Shown: positions 1-10,015, counted from the first letter of the stretch. The stretch: DNA of 64,000 nucleotides from Mariprofundaceae bacterium (GCA_021772895.1 JAJFLC010000007.1:42387-106386); one strand, 5' to 3'. Translations and numbers: made by a program. Notes: generated by a model not told the origin, from the letters alone.

Positions 1-511
1 GCGCATCCATGCCCGATACGGGAAGCCAGCCCAAAATGACCGAAAAGAGTAACATCAACATCGGCCCCAACCAGAAATTGGGGATCGATACGCCCAACAG
101 TGAAAAACTCATGGCTGCAAAGTCCCGGGTCGAACCTGCGTGACGTGCTGCCCAGTAGCCCAATGGCAATGCCAAAACCAATGCCAATAAAAGGCTGACA
201 GCCGCTAGTTCCGCAGTTGCAGGCAAACGTTCCCCAATCAAAATCAGCACACTGCGACCATCAACAATGCTATTACCCCAATCACCGGTAGACAGTCCAA
301 CAAGAAACGAGACATATTGCTGAAGCAATGGCAGATCGAGATTCAGTGCCCTGCGCATCGCTTCGCGATCTGTAGCCATGGCTGTTTCGCCCAGCAACGC
401 ATCTACCGGATCACCCGGCACCAGATGCAGCAGAAAGAAAACCAGCGTCGTCACGCCCAGCAGTGTCGGAACCGCCTGAAAAATTCGAATTGCACATACC
501 CGCCCTAGCAT
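1..511 (-). CDS. Peptide/nickel-type ABC transporter permease (DppB/OppB family), 3' end outside window
   Basis: Only the first 170 codons lie in the window; the gene runs off the left edge. The protein starts with a short cytoplasmic stretch and a first membrane segment (about residues 10-30), followed by the motif VPGDPVDALLG, which is characteristic of the N-terminal region of DppB/OppB/GsiC permeases. Further hydrophobic segments follow (about 95-120 and 130-150). Family members form the inner-membrane channel of peptide, nickel or glutathione importers with a DppC-type partner, a binding protein and two ATPases, none of which can be seen here. The start chosen is the first ATG after an in-frame TAG; the ribosome binding site is weak. 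Substrate cannot be inferred. Confidence 0.88.
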   Translation of the reverse strand, partial: MLGRVCAIRIFQAVPTLLGVTTLVFFLLHLVPGDPVDALLGETAMATDREAMRRALNLDLPLLQQYVSFLVGLSTGDWGNSIVDGRSVLILIGERLPATAELAAVSLLLALVLALPLGYWAARHAGSTRDFAAMSFSLLGVSIPNFWLGPMLMLLFSVILGWLPVSGMDA

Positions 512-952
512 TCGGATAACCTAGCCTGTGAACGAAGCAGAAAGAAGTCTCTAAACAGACCGAACGGAATATCCACTGCATTATCAAGAGGATAATTTCA
601 TAATTTTATAAAAACCGATGTATTATATCTATTTTATGTTTATTTATCAAAAATGTCTATATAGAAACAACCAAAAGAACCATTTATTAGGGGCCTTTTG
701 AATACAAGACGAAACATTCCTGATTTAAGCGCCACGATTGATTGTATGCATCGATACTAAAAACCGACACAAGCCCCTACGCCTGTTTTTATTTTCGGTG
801 GAGCGCACTCCTTTCACATTCTCTTTCTATCACCTCAGCAAGCTGCCAGGCAAAGATCTTGGCAAAGAATATGCTTCTTTATTTTAAATTATGCTTATTT
901 ACATCTGCTATAATCAGAGGATTACAGGAGTGATATTGCTTAGGTTAAAACA
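512..952. other. AT-rich divergent intergenic region
   Basis: About 440 bases between the leftward ABC permease and the rightward sensor kinase. It is AT-rich (especially 590-680) and holds no open frame that looks like a protein. It should contain the promoters of both flanking genes; the only convincing element is the extended -10 near 906-914, listed separately. Confidence 0.5.
906..914 (+). promoter_or_regulatory. Extended -10 promoter of the hybrid sensor kinase gene
   Basis: The sequence TGCTATAAT is a perfect extended -10 element (TGn plus TATAAT). It would start transcription near position 921, about 30 bases before the TTG start of the kinase gene at 953. The expected -35 position (about 886-891) is a poor match, which is common for extended -10 promoters. 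Confidence 0.5.
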
Positions 953-3478
953 TTGAAACTGAACAAAAAAGCTTTGATAGACCCTAAAACAAAAGTGATT
1001 GGCACGGTTGTTATTGGCCTCTGCATGCTTCTTGCCTTACTCATTGCTGCACTCTATTGGACTCAAAACTTACATATCACCCAAAATCAAAAGGAAAAAA
1101 ATCATGCCTTTGCACAGCTGTTCCAACATGAAATTGAAAATCATACAGATAAGTTTTCCTTTCTTATTAACACCTTTATCATACCAAACACCCAAATCAT
1201 GGCCGCATTTCGCAATCGGAACCATGATGAACTATTCAACCTGACTCGTGACCTGTTTTCTGAATGGAAAAACGCTGATGATGTCACTCATCTCTATTTT
1301 CATGATGCAGAACGGATCAATTTACTGCGTGTACATCAGCCTCATCGGCATGGTGATCACATTGATCGATTCACACTGCTTGAAGCCGAAAGTTCAGAAA
1401 AGCCTAGCTATGGGTATGAGCTGGGCGCTTTGGGCACCCTCACCCTGCGTACAGTTCATCCCTGGTTTGATGGAAACACGCTGTTGGGATATGTTGAAAT
1501 AGGCACGGAGATTAGTCATCTATTGGAACACCACCCTTCGCTTGTCAATACAGGAACCATAACTACCATTGATAAACAGTATCTTAGCCAGGCGGAATAT
1601 GAAACAGGCATGAAAATGCTGGGACGTACAAAAGTCTGGGGGGAATTCAAATCTATCGTGGTCATTAGCAGCTCTATTCCACTCACAGATGCATTGCATT
1701 CTTTTCTTGAAAATAACAATCTGGAGAACCTGTCCAATGGCCGGGTTCACACACTTTTTCACAATGAAAAATATTATAGTGCAAGCGATATTCCACTGCA
1801 TGATGCAGGTAAGCGAAACATAGGCAGCATCTATATATTAAGTGATATAAGCAAAGAAACGCTATTCAGCCAACAGGCAGCGCTTGTCATTATCGGCGTT
1901 GGTATTCTTATCATGGTTCTGTTTATGATTGTTTTTCGCTCTCTTTATAATTCGGCAGAACAAAAATTAAGAATATTATCATCTGCTGTGGAAGAAACAG
2001 GTGAATCCGTGATGATCACAAACCGGGATGGCATCATCGAATATGTAAACCCCGCATTTACAAAAATAACGGGGCACCTGCCTGAAGAAATCATAGGAAA
2101 AACCCCAAAAATTCTCAAAAGCACAGCTCAAGAGCCGATTTTTTACAAAGAACTTTGGGATACCATTACAGCAGGTGAAATTTGGCGCGGAACGCTGACG
2201 GACATGCGAAAGGACGGGAGTTATTTCCCTGTCATGATGTCCATCGCACCCATCCATAATGGTCACAAACAAATTACGCACTTTGTTTCCCTTCAGCAGG
2301 ACATGACCGAATACAAAAAAATGGAAGATCAATTTCTTCAAGCACAAAAGATGGAGGCCATCGGTACGCTGGTTGGTGGCATCGCACATGACTTTAATAA
2401 TATGTTGGCGGCCATTCAGGGAAACGTCTATATATCCAAGAGTAAACTAAAAAATCAGCCAGAAGTTCGTGCAAAACTGGACAATATGGAACTGCTTAGC
2501 ATACGTGCAGCAAATATGGTCAAACAGCTTCTCACCTTTGCACGTAAAGACAGGGTCATCATGGCCCCCTTCTCTCTAAATTCATTCATGAAAGAGGGTT
2601 TTAAGCTGGCCAAGAGTGCCATTCCCGAAAATATTGAACACATATGTGATACGTGCTCCGAAGAGCTGATTGTGAAAGGTGACATCACTCAGCTTCAACA
2701 GGCACTCATGAACCTGCTTAATAATGCATCTTATGCCGTCAGTGGAACCCCCGAACCTAAAATCACATGCAGCATCAGGCCTTTTGTTGCCACAGATGAA
2801 TTTATTCAGACCCACCCGGACCTTTCAAACATACAATTTGCTCGCCTGAGCGTGCAGGATAATGGCTGTGGCATTACCCGTGAACGTTTAAATAAAGTTT
2901 TTGATCCTTTCTACACCACCAAAGGTGTAGGACAGGGAACGGGGCTTGGTTTAGCCATGGTGTATGGCTCTATCCAAACCCATGGTGGCGTTGTCGATGT
3001 TGAAAGTGAGCCCGGTAAAGGCACTGTTTTCCACGTCTATTTGCCATTGTATCATGCAGAAAAGGTGCCCATCAAAACAGAAACGCCCAAAATCGTTTCA
3101 GGGCAGCAGGAAACTGTTTTACTTGCCGATGATGAAGATGCCATGCGAGAAACCATCGCTGAAGTTCTGATCAGTTTAGGTTACATCGTTATAGAAGCCC
3201 GTGATGGCAAAGAAGCGCTGCAATTGTTTCAGGAACACGATATCGATCTGGTCATCTCCGATATCGTCATGCCCAACATGAATGGCACGGATGCTGTCAA
3301 GAAAATGCGGGAGACAAACAGCAAATTACCAATAATTTTCATGACCGGTTACGATAAAACCCAAGCCATCAGTGCTACAAATGACATCGATGGAATGATC
3401 ATTCTTTCTAAGCCTTTTCCATTTGAAGAGCTCAGCCATGCCTTGCGATCTTTGCTTGAAGTAAATAACCATGCATAA
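953..3478 (+). CDS. Membrane-bound hybrid sensor histidine kinase with PAS and receiver domains
   Basis: An 841-residue two-component sensor. A short cytoplasmic tail leads to a membrane segment (about 17-36), a large periplasmic sensing region (about 40-305) and a second segment (about 308-328). The periplasmic part contains YFHDAERINLLRVHQP, which resembles double-Cache sensory domains (dCache_3 type). Then come a PAS domain (about 340-455), a HisKA domain with phospho-acceptor His479 in GGIAHDFNN, an ATPase domain with Asn590/591, DNGCG (636-640) and GTGLGL (662-667), and a C-terminal receiver with acidic pocket 726-727, acceptor Asp770 and Lys820. The start is a TTG directly after an in-frame TAG; AGG lies 9 bases upstream and a near-perfect extended -10 further up. 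No separate response regulator is adjacent, so the output partner is unknown. Confidence 0.88.
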   Translation: MKLNKKALIDPKTKVIGTVVIGLCMLLALLIAALYWTQNLHITQNQKEKNHAFAQLFQHEIENHTDKFSFLINTFIIPNTQIMAAFRNRNHDELFNLTRDLFSEWKNADDVTHLYFHDAERINLLRVHQPHRHGDHIDRFTLLEAESSEKPSYGYELGALGTLTLRTVHPWFDGNTLLGYVEIGTEISHLLEHHPSLVNTGTITTIDKQYLSQAEYETGMKMLGRTKVWGEFKSIVVISSSIPLTDALHSFLENNNLENLSNGRVHTLFHNEKYYSASDIPLHDAGKRNIGSIYILSDISKETLFSQQAALVIIGVGILIMVLFMIVFRSLYNSAEQKLRILSSAVEETGESVMITNRDGIIEYVNPAFTKITGHLPEEIIGKTPKILKSTAQEPIFYKELWDTITAGEIWRGTLTDMRKDGSYFPVMMSIAPIHNGHKQITHFVSLQQDMTEYKKMEDQFLQAQKMEAIGTLVGGIAHDFNNMLAAIQGNVYISKSKLKNQPEVRAKLDNMELLSIRAANMVKQLLTFARKDRVIMAPFSLNSFMKEGFKLAKSAIPENIEHICDTCSEELIVKGDITQLQQALMNLLNNASYAVSGTPEPKITCSIRPFVATDEFIQTHPDLSNIQFARLSVQDNGCGITRERLNKVFDPFYTTKGVGQGTGLGLAMVYGSIQTHGGVVDVESEPGKGTVFHVYLPLYHAEKVPIKTETPKIVSGQQETVLLADDEDAMRETIAEVLISLGYIVIEARDGKEALQLFQEHDIDLVISDIVMPNMNGTDAVKKMRETNSKLPIIFMTGYDKTQAISATNDIDGMIILSKPFPFEELSHALRSLLEVNNHA

Positions 3479-3597
3479 GTGAAACAGCGTCACTGTTTAC
3501 GACTGAGCAAAGGGAAACGTTTTTTTTAAAGGCATCCATTTAACATCACAATCATGTCTGCTTGCCTTTCCTTTAGCAGCAAAGCAGCTTTCAGACG

Positions 3598-4305
3598 ATG
3601 GAAGCATCACAACATTATAACCCGGAAGAGATCGCCAAGTTTGAGGCCATTGCAGCTGAATGGTGGGATCCGAAAGGACGTTTCAAACCGCTGCATCAGA
3701 TCAACCCGCTTCGACTCGATTATATTGCAGACCGGATTGACATAAAAACGAGTAACATCCTTGATGTCGGCTGCGGCGGCGGTTTACTGGCTGAAGGCAT
3801 GGCCAGTCGAGGCGCAACAGTTACGGGACTGGACCGTTCGGAAAAAGCGCTTGCCATAGCCAGGTCTCATGCCGCTCAATCCAACGTTGAAGTCAATTAT
3901 GTATACAACGATGCAGAGACATGGGCAGAAACCCATAAAGAGGCCTACGATGTCGTGACATGCCTTGAGGTATTGGAACATGTGCCTGATGTGCCTCGCA
4001 CCATTGCCGCTTGCGCTGCCATGTTGAAACCCGGTGGGAAATTCTTTTTTGCAACACTGAACCGGACACCCATCTGCTACCTGAAAGCCATTATCGGTGC
4101 TGAATACGTATTGGGCTGGTTGCCAAAAGGAACCCATCAATACAATAAATTTATCCGACCCTCAGAGATGGTGCATGCGTTGAGATTAAGCGACCTGCAG
4201 GTTGAAGAGATTCGTGGCATGTCTTATCAGATGCTTAGCGATCATTTCTCACTCTCAGATAACCTCTCGATCAACTACCTCGGTATCGCTGAAAAGCCTG
4301 CCTGA
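3598..4305 (+). CDS. ubiG: Ubiquinone biosynthesis O-methyltransferase UbiG
   Basis: A 235-residue SAM-dependent methyltransferase that carries out both O-methylation steps of ubiquinone synthesis at the inner membrane. The N-terminus (HYNPEEIAKFEAIAAEWWDP) and the phrase around Pro31-Leu32 and Asn36-Pro37 are diagnostic of UbiG. The SAM-binding loop ILDVGCGGG is at 54-62, the acidic residue ending strand 2 is in the GLDRS segment, and the later CLEVLEHVP motif fits. Length matches the family (about 240). No strong ribosome binding site is visible before the ATG. The next frame (lptD) can be read back into this gene by about 100 bases, but the true lptD start lies after the ubiG stop. Confidence 0.95.
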   Translation: MEASQHYNPEEIAKFEAIAAEWWDPKGRFKPLHQINPLRLDYIADRIDIKTSNILDVGCGGGLLAEGMASRGATVTGLDRSEKALAIARSHAAQSNVEVNYVYNDAETWAETHKEAYDVVTCLEVLEHVPDVPRTIAACAAMLKPGGKFFFATLNRTPICYLKAIIGAEYVLGWLPKGTHQYNKFIRPSEMVHALRLSDLQVEEIRGMSYQMLSDHFSLSDNLSINYLGIAEKPA

Positions 4306-4336
4306 TAGCGAAAAATCAACGCTGGACGCATATTCA

Positions 4337-6445
4337 ATGACAGATAGATTGCGCGCCATGCTACAAACATGGTTCATGTTATCCGTCTCTCTGACCCTCG
4401 GTTTTATGACCCTTATCTTTCTTCCTGAGCATGCCAAAGCGGTCGATGTAGCAGCCGACACAATCACACGTGATGCCAACGGTGTCGTCATTGCCGATGG
4501 CAGTGTCATCATTAAAAAAGAAGGTGAAACACTTACGGCTGATCAAGTGATTTACGATGCCAAAAAGCGCGAATTCAAAGCCAAAGGCAACGTCACCATC
4601 GCATCAAAAGACGCCAGTATTAAAGCAGAGTCGGGCGAAATGCACACGGTCAACAAAACAGGGGAGCTTCATAACGCTGAAGCAACCATGAAAGGCGGTG
4701 AGCGCCTAAAAGCGGCCAACATCAAACGCGATGAAAACGGCACCATCACAGCAGAAGACGCCACCTTCACAGCCTGTCCCCCCGATGCAGAAACATGGCA
4801 ACTCAGGGCCAGCAATGCAGAGCTCAACCAGGAAGAGGGTGTGTTGACTGCACGCAATGCCCGGTTTGAACTCGCAGGCATCCCTGTTTTTTACACGCCT
4901 TACTGGCAGCAGGCACTACGGCGTAAATCAGGTTTTTTGATACCCTATGTCTCGACAAGTAAAACAAGAGGGACAGAAACCGCTCTGCCTGTTTATCTTG
5001 CACCGGCCGAAAACTGGGATGTGACATTAACCCCTCGCTGGATGACTACGCGTGGCTTTAAAGGCGAGGTTGAGCTGCGTCATACATCGTCGGTTGGTCA
5101 TGAAAAAATTCAAGTCGAAGGTCTCAAAGATAAAGTACTATCCCGCCAACGCAGTAGATTACAGGCAGATATCACCCATATCCTCCCCTACGACATCAGC
5201 TTCACTGCCAATGCGGATCATGTCTCCGATCGTAATTATCTGGCCGATTTCAGCCATGACATTGAAGCAATCTCAAAAAGTTATCTGCAAAGTGAAGGGA
5301 CACTTTCCCAAACTGCCGAACTTGGTGAATGGTCCCTGCTTGCCAGACACCAGCAAAATTTGACCCTTCCTTCCAACGCCACAACGCTGCAAATCCTTCC
5401 TCGCTTTGAAAGTAGCTTACGCCTGCCATTACTGGATAGTGGGACAGCACTTCATTTTGATCAGCAAAGTACCCGGTTCTCCCGCACACTGGGTGTCGAT
5501 GGGTGGCGCGTTGACCTCAATCCTTATCTGGAAGTTCCATGGCAGCTTTCCGGAGGCGGACTCAGTTCGACCTTGAAAGTGGGTGGCAGACATACCCGTT
5601 ACTGGTTAAAAGAGAACATCGGTCAAGGCAAGCTCAGCCGTAATACGTTTGAAGCAAGTCTCGATACACGAGCCAGCTTTGAACGTATCAGTGATAATCG
5701 CAAATGGCGGCATACAATCTCCCCTATCCTGCGTTATGATATCATTTCTGCGCCTGATCAAAGTCTGTTACCCAATTTCGATTCAGGATTTAGTCAGCTC
5801 TCCATGAGCAATCTGCTTACCGGCAATCGCTTTACAGGCAGAGATCGTATCGAACGACTCAATCGTATCAGTGCTTTATTTGAAACCGGGCTGCAACATA
5901 AAGGCCAAAGCAGCGCTCCAGCACATACCTATATGCTGGCAAAGTTTGGTGCCGCTTATGAAATAAGACAGGAAAGCATTGATACAGCATTACTCACTGC
6001 TCCCACACGACCTTTTTCCAATGTCTTAGGTGAAATCTCGATTCACCCGACATCAAATATTCATCTTTCAGCAGAGGGCCAGTACGACCCTGCACAAAAA
6101 TTCTGGGCAACAGCGCGAACCTCTTTAACGATGGACAGTCAAGCTGGCCACAAAATGAACATTAGCTGGCAACGTACCGATGTCCGGTATGCAGCGGCTT
6201 CTGAACTCATCACCGCTGATGCCAACATCAGGTTAGCACAGCGATGGTCTGTATTTGCAAACTGGCAATATGATCGTTTGCTTAAAATAACCCAACACGG
6301 CAGTGCCGGAATTCATTACCTTCATCCATGCTGGGATTTGCGTATTGAAGGCTATCGTAACAATTTAAATGGAAGCGCTGTCAACTCTGATATTGGCTTC
6401 CGTTTCTTGCTTGGTTTTAAAGGGCTCGGTAGTGTCGGATCGTAG
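4337..6445 (+). CDS. lptD: LPS-assembly outer-membrane protein LptD
   Basis: A 702-residue outer-membrane translocon subunit that, with LptE, inserts lipopolysaccharide into the outer leaflet. The signal peptide spans about residues 1-35 (cleavage after HAKA). An OstA/LptA-like jellyroll follows (about 36-150, with VIADGSVIIKKEGETLTADQ and FKAKGNVTI), then the long beta-barrel region rich in alternating aromatic and polar residues. The open frame extends back to 4202 inside ubiG, but the ATG at 4337 gives a proper signal sequence and leaves only 31 bases after ubiG. It is followed by surA and pdxA, the classic Gammaproteobacterial order. There are few Cys residues, so the E. coli disulfide pattern is probably not conserved. 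Confidence 0.93.
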   Translation: MTDRLRAMLQTWFMLSVSLTLGFMTLIFLPEHAKAVDVAADTITRDANGVVIADGSVIIKKEGETLTADQVIYDAKKREFKAKGNVTIASKDASIKAESGEMHTVNKTGELHNAEATMKGGERLKAANIKRDENGTITAEDATFTACPPDAETWQLRASNAELNQEEGVLTARNARFELAGIPVFYTPYWQQALRRKSGFLIPYVSTSKTRGTETALPVYLAPAENWDVTLTPRWMTTRGFKGEVELRHTSSVGHEKIQVEGLKDKVLSRQRSRLQADITHILPYDISFTANADHVSDRNYLADFSHDIEAISKSYLQSEGTLSQTAELGEWSLLARHQQNLTLPSNATTLQILPRFESSLRLPLLDSGTALHFDQQSTRFSRTLGVDGWRVDLNPYLEVPWQLSGGGLSSTLKVGGRHTRYWLKENIGQGKLSRNTFEASLDTRASFERISDNRKWRHTISPILRYDIISAPDQSLLPNFDSGFSQLSMSNLLTGNRFTGRDRIERLNRISALFETGLQHKGQSSAPAHTYMLAKFGAAYEIRQESIDTALLTAPTRPFSNVLGEISIHPTSNIHLSAEGQYDPAQKFWATARTSLTMDSQAGHKMNISWQRTDVRYAAASELITADANIRLAQRWSVFANWQYDRLLKITQHGSAGIHYLHPCWDLRIEGYRNNLNGSAVNSDIGFRFLLGFKGLGSVGS

Positions 6446-6490
6446 TCTATGCCTACACCTTTCCCAGCCTGTTAGATAATCGGAGTTAAC

Positions 6491-7804
6491 ATGCAACGTT
6501 TTTTTACTGTGATCAGCTTGCTGTCATTTTCAATGGTATCGTTAAGTACCTTAGGACTGGCAGAGAAGATTGATTCTCTGGGTGCCATCGTCAATGGTAA
6601 AGCCATTACCTGTTACCAGGTTAACAGGGATAAACAGATCATGATTCAGCAGATCAAGCAGTCTGGTCAAACTACATTGCCTACAGATGCATTACTTTCC
6701 AGACGCGCACTTGAATCACGCATTACGCAAACACTCCAACAACAGGAAGCTGCCAAACTTGGACTTTCGATCCCGGCTGAAGAGATCGACAATGCGATGT
6801 CCGATATTGAATCCAAAAACAATATCCCGGCAGGTCGACTTCCCGACGTGCTAAAAGCACAGGGTGTCGATCTCGAAGATTACCGGGGAACACTTCGAGA
6901 ACGACTTCTTACCAACAAAGTTATCAACATCGCCGTTCGTAGCAAACTTAGTATCAGCGAAGAATCCATGCAGGAGTATTATCGCAAACACCTGGCCAAT
7001 CCAAAACCCATCAGAGAAGTTCAACTGGCTCAGGTTTTTGTCGCCTTACCTGCTTCACCCACACCTGAACAACTTATAAAAATGCAGGAACGGGCAAAAG
7101 GCATCTATACTGAGCTCATGAATGGTGCCAATTTCAAACAAATAGCCGCGCTGAAATCAGATGCAAACGATGCCAAACAGGGTGGCGAAATGGGCTGGTT
7201 TTTTCCCGGCGGTATCGCCCAGCAATTCAATGAAGTTTTCACACTCCCGCTTGGAGGTATTGCAAAGCCCATCCGTTCAGCAGGAGGCTTCCATATTATT
7301 AAAGTTACAAACGAACGCATGCATGAAGCACAAACTGGCAAAAGCTATGATGAAACCCATGCCCGTCACATTCTGATTAAACTTCCTGAATCTGCAGATG
7401 AGGCTACACAGGCAAAAATACGCCATCGTGCCGCAACCATTGCCCGTGGAATGAAAAAATCCTCCGATGAAGAATTTGCAACCCGTGCCAAAGAAATTTC
7501 ACAGGGGCCAAGCGCTGGCCGTGGCGGTGATCTTGGCTGGTTCCAAAAAGGCCAAATGGTTCCCGCTTTTGAAACTGCCGCATTTGCCATGAATGCAGGT
7601 GATGTAAGTGACGTTGTTGAATCGTCCTTTGGGCTGCACATCATTCGAGTCATTGCCAAACGTCATATCAACCCCAACGCTTTTGAAGCACATCGTGACC
7701 GTATTCAACAGGTTCTTACCAATGCGGAAATGCAAAGTCAGGTGCCACGCTGGATTGCCAGCCTGAAAGCCAATGCAGTTATCGAACGTAAAGGTTGCAA
7801 TTAG
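6491..7804 (+). CDS. surA: Periplasmic chaperone and peptidyl-prolyl isomerase SurA
   Basis: A 437-residue periplasmic foldase that escorts outer-membrane proteins, LptD among its main clients. The signal peptide ends near residue 24 (LGLA). The SurA N-terminal helical domain (about 27-150) is followed by two parvulin domains, about 175-275 (GGEMGWFFPGG) and about 290-395 (ARHILIKLP, GGDLGWFQKGQM), and a short C-terminal helix. A good GGAG site precedes the ATG. It sits 45 bases after lptD and its 3' end abuts pdxA, so it is probably cotranscribed with both. Confidence 0.95.
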   Translation: MQRFFTVISLLSFSMVSLSTLGLAEKIDSLGAIVNGKAITCYQVNRDKQIMIQQIKQSGQTTLPTDALLSRRALESRITQTLQQQEAAKLGLSIPAEEIDNAMSDIESKNNIPAGRLPDVLKAQGVDLEDYRGTLRERLLTNKVINIAVRSKLSISEESMQEYYRKHLANPKPIREVQLAQVFVALPASPTPEQLIKMQERAKGIYTELMNGANFKQIAALKSDANDAKQGGEMGWFFPGGIAQQFNEVFTLPLGGIAKPIRSAGGFHIIKVTNERMHEAQTGKSYDETHARHILIKLPESADEATQAKIRHRAATIARGMKKSSDEEFATRAKEISQGPSAGRGGDLGWFQKGQMVPAFETAAFAMNAGDVSDVVESSFGLHIIRVIAKRHINPNAFEAHRDRIQQVLTNAEMQSQVPRWIASLKANAVIERKGCN

Positions 7805-7814
7805 GCACGCAACA

Positions 7815-8843
7815 TTGTCTTCGTCCAAATCACCTCCCCTTTTACTTACATTGGGTGAACCAGCAGGTATCGGCCCGGATTGTGTATTGCTGGCCTTTCA
7901 GGCTCACCCTGAGCTCTTTCAGGGCCTTATCATTGCTGCGCCCATTCACTGGCTGAGTGAACGCGCAGAGCAACTCGGCATTCAAATGAATTTCCATGTA
8001 TGCCATTCACTGGAAGCCACGGTGCCCCATGGTCATCTCGGCTGCTGGAACCCATTACCGCCTGACATGCCATCTTTGCCTGTGACTACAGGCACCTCCT
8101 CATCTGCAACAGCTGCTGCTGTCATTACCTGCATTGAATTGGCAGCCAGAGCGTGCATGTCCGGTGATGCTGTTGCGCTGATCACAGCCCCGATTGAAAA
8201 AGCCGTTCTACGTGATTCCGGTTTTGATTTTCCCGGGCACACCGAATTTCTTGCAAGTTTGTCAGGCAAACAGCGTGTTGTGATGATGCTGGCATCCGAT
8301 CAGCTTCGTGTTGCCCTGCTCACAACACATATGCCACTCAAAGATGTTGCAGGCGTATTAAACAGTGCAAACATTCTAAACGATTTGAAAATCACCCATC
8401 ATGATCTGAAACATCTGTTTGGCATCGCCACACCACGACTGGCACTTTGTGGCCTTAACCCCCACGCCGGAGAACAGCAACATTTTGGCGACGAAGAAAT
8501 GAGCATTCTAACACCTGCGATTGAACAGGCCCAACAGGAAGGCATGCTTATTGACGGGCCCCTTCCTGCCGACACACTCTTTTCACCCAATGTTCGTTGC
8601 CACTACGATGCTATCGTCTGCTGCTATCATGATCAGGGATTGATTCCAATCAAAACGCTTAGCTTTGGTGATGCTGTCAACATAACACTTGGTCTGCCGT
8701 TCATACGAACCAGTGTTGACCATGGAACCGCAATGGATCGTGCAGGAAGTGGAAAAGTGTCCTACAGTAGTATGATGGAAGCGATCAATATGGCCCGCCA
8801 AATGTCACAACACACCCTGCATGAGGTTACTTATGCAGATTAA
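7815..8843 (+). CDS. pdxA: 4-hydroxythreonine-4-phosphate dehydrogenase PdxA
   Basis: A 342-residue NAD-dependent, metal-using enzyme of the DXP-dependent pyridoxal phosphate pathway. Recognisable motifs are LTLGEPAGIGPD at the N-terminus, FPGHTEFLA, LLTTHMPLKDV, GLNPHAGE, YDAIVCCYHDQGLIPIK and the C-terminal RTSVDHGTAMD; the His residues in the last four supply the metal site. The frame is open back to an ATG at 7773 inside surA, but the TTG at 7815 with TTAGG nine bases upstream gives the family's usual short N-terminus, so it was chosen. It overlaps yqgE at its end. E. coli has ksgA after pdxA; here yqgE follows instead. Confidence 0.93.
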   Translation: MSSSKSPPLLLTLGEPAGIGPDCVLLAFQAHPELFQGLIIAAPIHWLSERAEQLGIQMNFHVCHSLEATVPHGHLGCWNPLPPDMPSLPVTTGTSSSATAAAVITCIELAARACMSGDAVALITAPIEKAVLRDSGFDFPGHTEFLASLSGKQRVVMMLASDQLRVALLTTHMPLKDVAGVLNSANILNDLKITHHDLKHLFGIATPRLALCGLNPHAGEQQHFGDEEMSILTPAIEQAQQEGMLIDGPLPADTLFSPNVRCHYDAIVCCYHDQGLIPIKTLSFGDAVNITLGLPFIRTSVDHGTAMDRAGSGKVSYSSMMEAINMARQMSQHTLHEVTYAD

Positions 8844-9408
8844 CAACCTGACCGGTCAAGTCCTTCTGGCCACGCCATCATTACAGGATCGCCATTTCCG
8901 CGATGCCGTCATTCTCATCTGCCACCACGATGAAGAAGGGTGTATGGGCCTGATTGTCAATCGGCCTCAGGAAGTCTCAACCATTGATGTGTTGGAAGAC
9001 CTCCAACTCACCCCGGATCGAAGTTACCTGTCCCACCTTCCTGATAATCGTACATTAAGTTTTGAGGGTGGGCCTGTGGATCCCTTCCGGGGGTTTGTCC
9101 TGCATGATGGCTGGCATGTCTATGATTCAACCATGCAAATCACGCCTGAATTTCACCTGACCACTTCCCGGGATGTGCTCGAAGAAATTGCGGCAGGTGC
9201 CGGGCCTGAACACTTTATGCTGATTCTTGGTTATGCCGGTTGGGAAGCAGGACAATTAGATCAGGAACTTGCCAACAATGACTGGCTGTTTGCTGCGGCG
9301 AATCATCATCTTCTTTTTCAGGCAGAACCTGAACTTCGCTGGGCACTCGCCGCACAAAGCATGGGCATCAACAAAGCCAACCTGACCGGCCAGATTGGTC
9401 ACGCCTAA
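8833..9408 (+). CDS. YqgE/AlgH family (UPF0301) protein
   Basis: A 191-residue cytosolic protein of the UPF0301/DUF179 family. Diagnostic phrases are LTGQVLLATPSLQD at the start, FRDAVILICHHDEEGCMGLIVNRP, FEGGPVDPFRGFVLH and LILGYAGWEAGQLDQELANNDW. Function is not established for the family; AlgH was linked to alginate regulation in Pseudomonas. The first ATG in frame is at 8821, but GAGG at 8823-8826 is an ideal ribosome binding site for the ATG at 8833, whose product begins like other members. It overlaps pdxA by 11 bases, implying translational coupling. Confidence 0.92.
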   Translation: MQINNLTGQVLLATPSLQDRHFRDAVILICHHDEEGCMGLIVNRPQEVSTIDVLEDLQLTPDRSYLSHLPDNRTLSFEGGPVDPFRGFVLHDGWHVYDSTMQITPEFHLTTSRDVLEEIAAGAGPEHFMLILGYAGWEAGQLDQELANNDWLFAAANHHLLFQAEPELRWALAAQSMGINKANLTGQIGHA

Positions 9409-9455
9409 TCTCATTCCACCCACCCCATCAAACCAATTTTTGAGGAGAGAGCCTT

Positions 9456-10010
9456 ATGCCTCTTAATATTTTAATCAGTTACCATTCTGATTACAACAAC
9501 ACCGAAAAAATGGCGCAAGCCATCGCGGCAGGTGCCAAAGCGGCCACGGACACCAATATCATCAGCAAACAAGCTATCCATACAGAGCTTGATGATCTGG
9601 TCGCTGCCGATCTCATTCTTTTTGGTACACCCGTTCATATGGGATCCATGGCCTGGCAGCTCAAACAACTCATCGATAAAACCGGGAAATTATGGATGGA
9701 AAATATGCTCGAAGGCAAAGTAGGAGGGGTCTTTGCAACCGGTGGCGGATTTGGCGGTGGTGGCGGTGGTGTTGAGGCCACGATGATATCGCTTTATTCC
9801 AACTTTCTGGAGCAGGGTATGATCGTCATCGGCTTCCCAAAGAGTCTTCCCGGCTATGCCGATGCTGGCCTTCAATGGGGGCCTTATGCCCGTTGCGGCA
9901 ACCATGAAGGCATGCCACAAAGTATTTCAGACAGTCAGCTCATCGCTGCCCGGTCCTATGGTGGTCATGTCGCTGAAACTGCCTTTCAACTCCTGAAAAA
10001 CCCTCTATAA
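9456..10010 (+). CDS. Flavodoxin-fold NAD(P)H:quinone oxidoreductase-like protein (WrbA-like)
   Basis: A 184-residue FMN-binding flavodoxin-fold protein. ISYHSDYNNTEKMAQAIAAGA near the N-terminus is the phosphate-binding loop, FGTPVHMGSMAWQLKQLIDKTG matches the WrbA/NAD(P)H:quinone oxidoreductase pattern, and VGGVFATGGGFGGGGGG is an exaggerated glycine version of the family's central loop. It ends with the usual ARSYGGHVAETA helix. A strong site (GAGGAGAG) sits 9 bases before the ATG. Family members reduce quinones by two electrons to limit oxidative stress; that role here is inferred. It stands alone, convergent with the next gene. Confidence 0.82.
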   Translation: MPLNILISYHSDYNNTEKMAQAIAAGAKAATDTNIISKQAIHTELDDLVAADLILFGTPVHMGSMAWQLKQLIDKTGKLWMENMLEGKVGGVFATGGGFGGGGGGVEATMISLYSNFLEQGMIVIGFPKSLPGYADAGLQWGPYARCGNHEGMPQSISDSQLIAARSYGGHVAETAFQLLKNPL

Positions 10011-10015
10011 AATCA

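Noticed and set aside
742..933. 63-codon frame in the AT-rich region before the first kinase
   Set aside because: No ribosome binding site and composition is that of non-coding DNA; it overlaps the promoter of the kinase.
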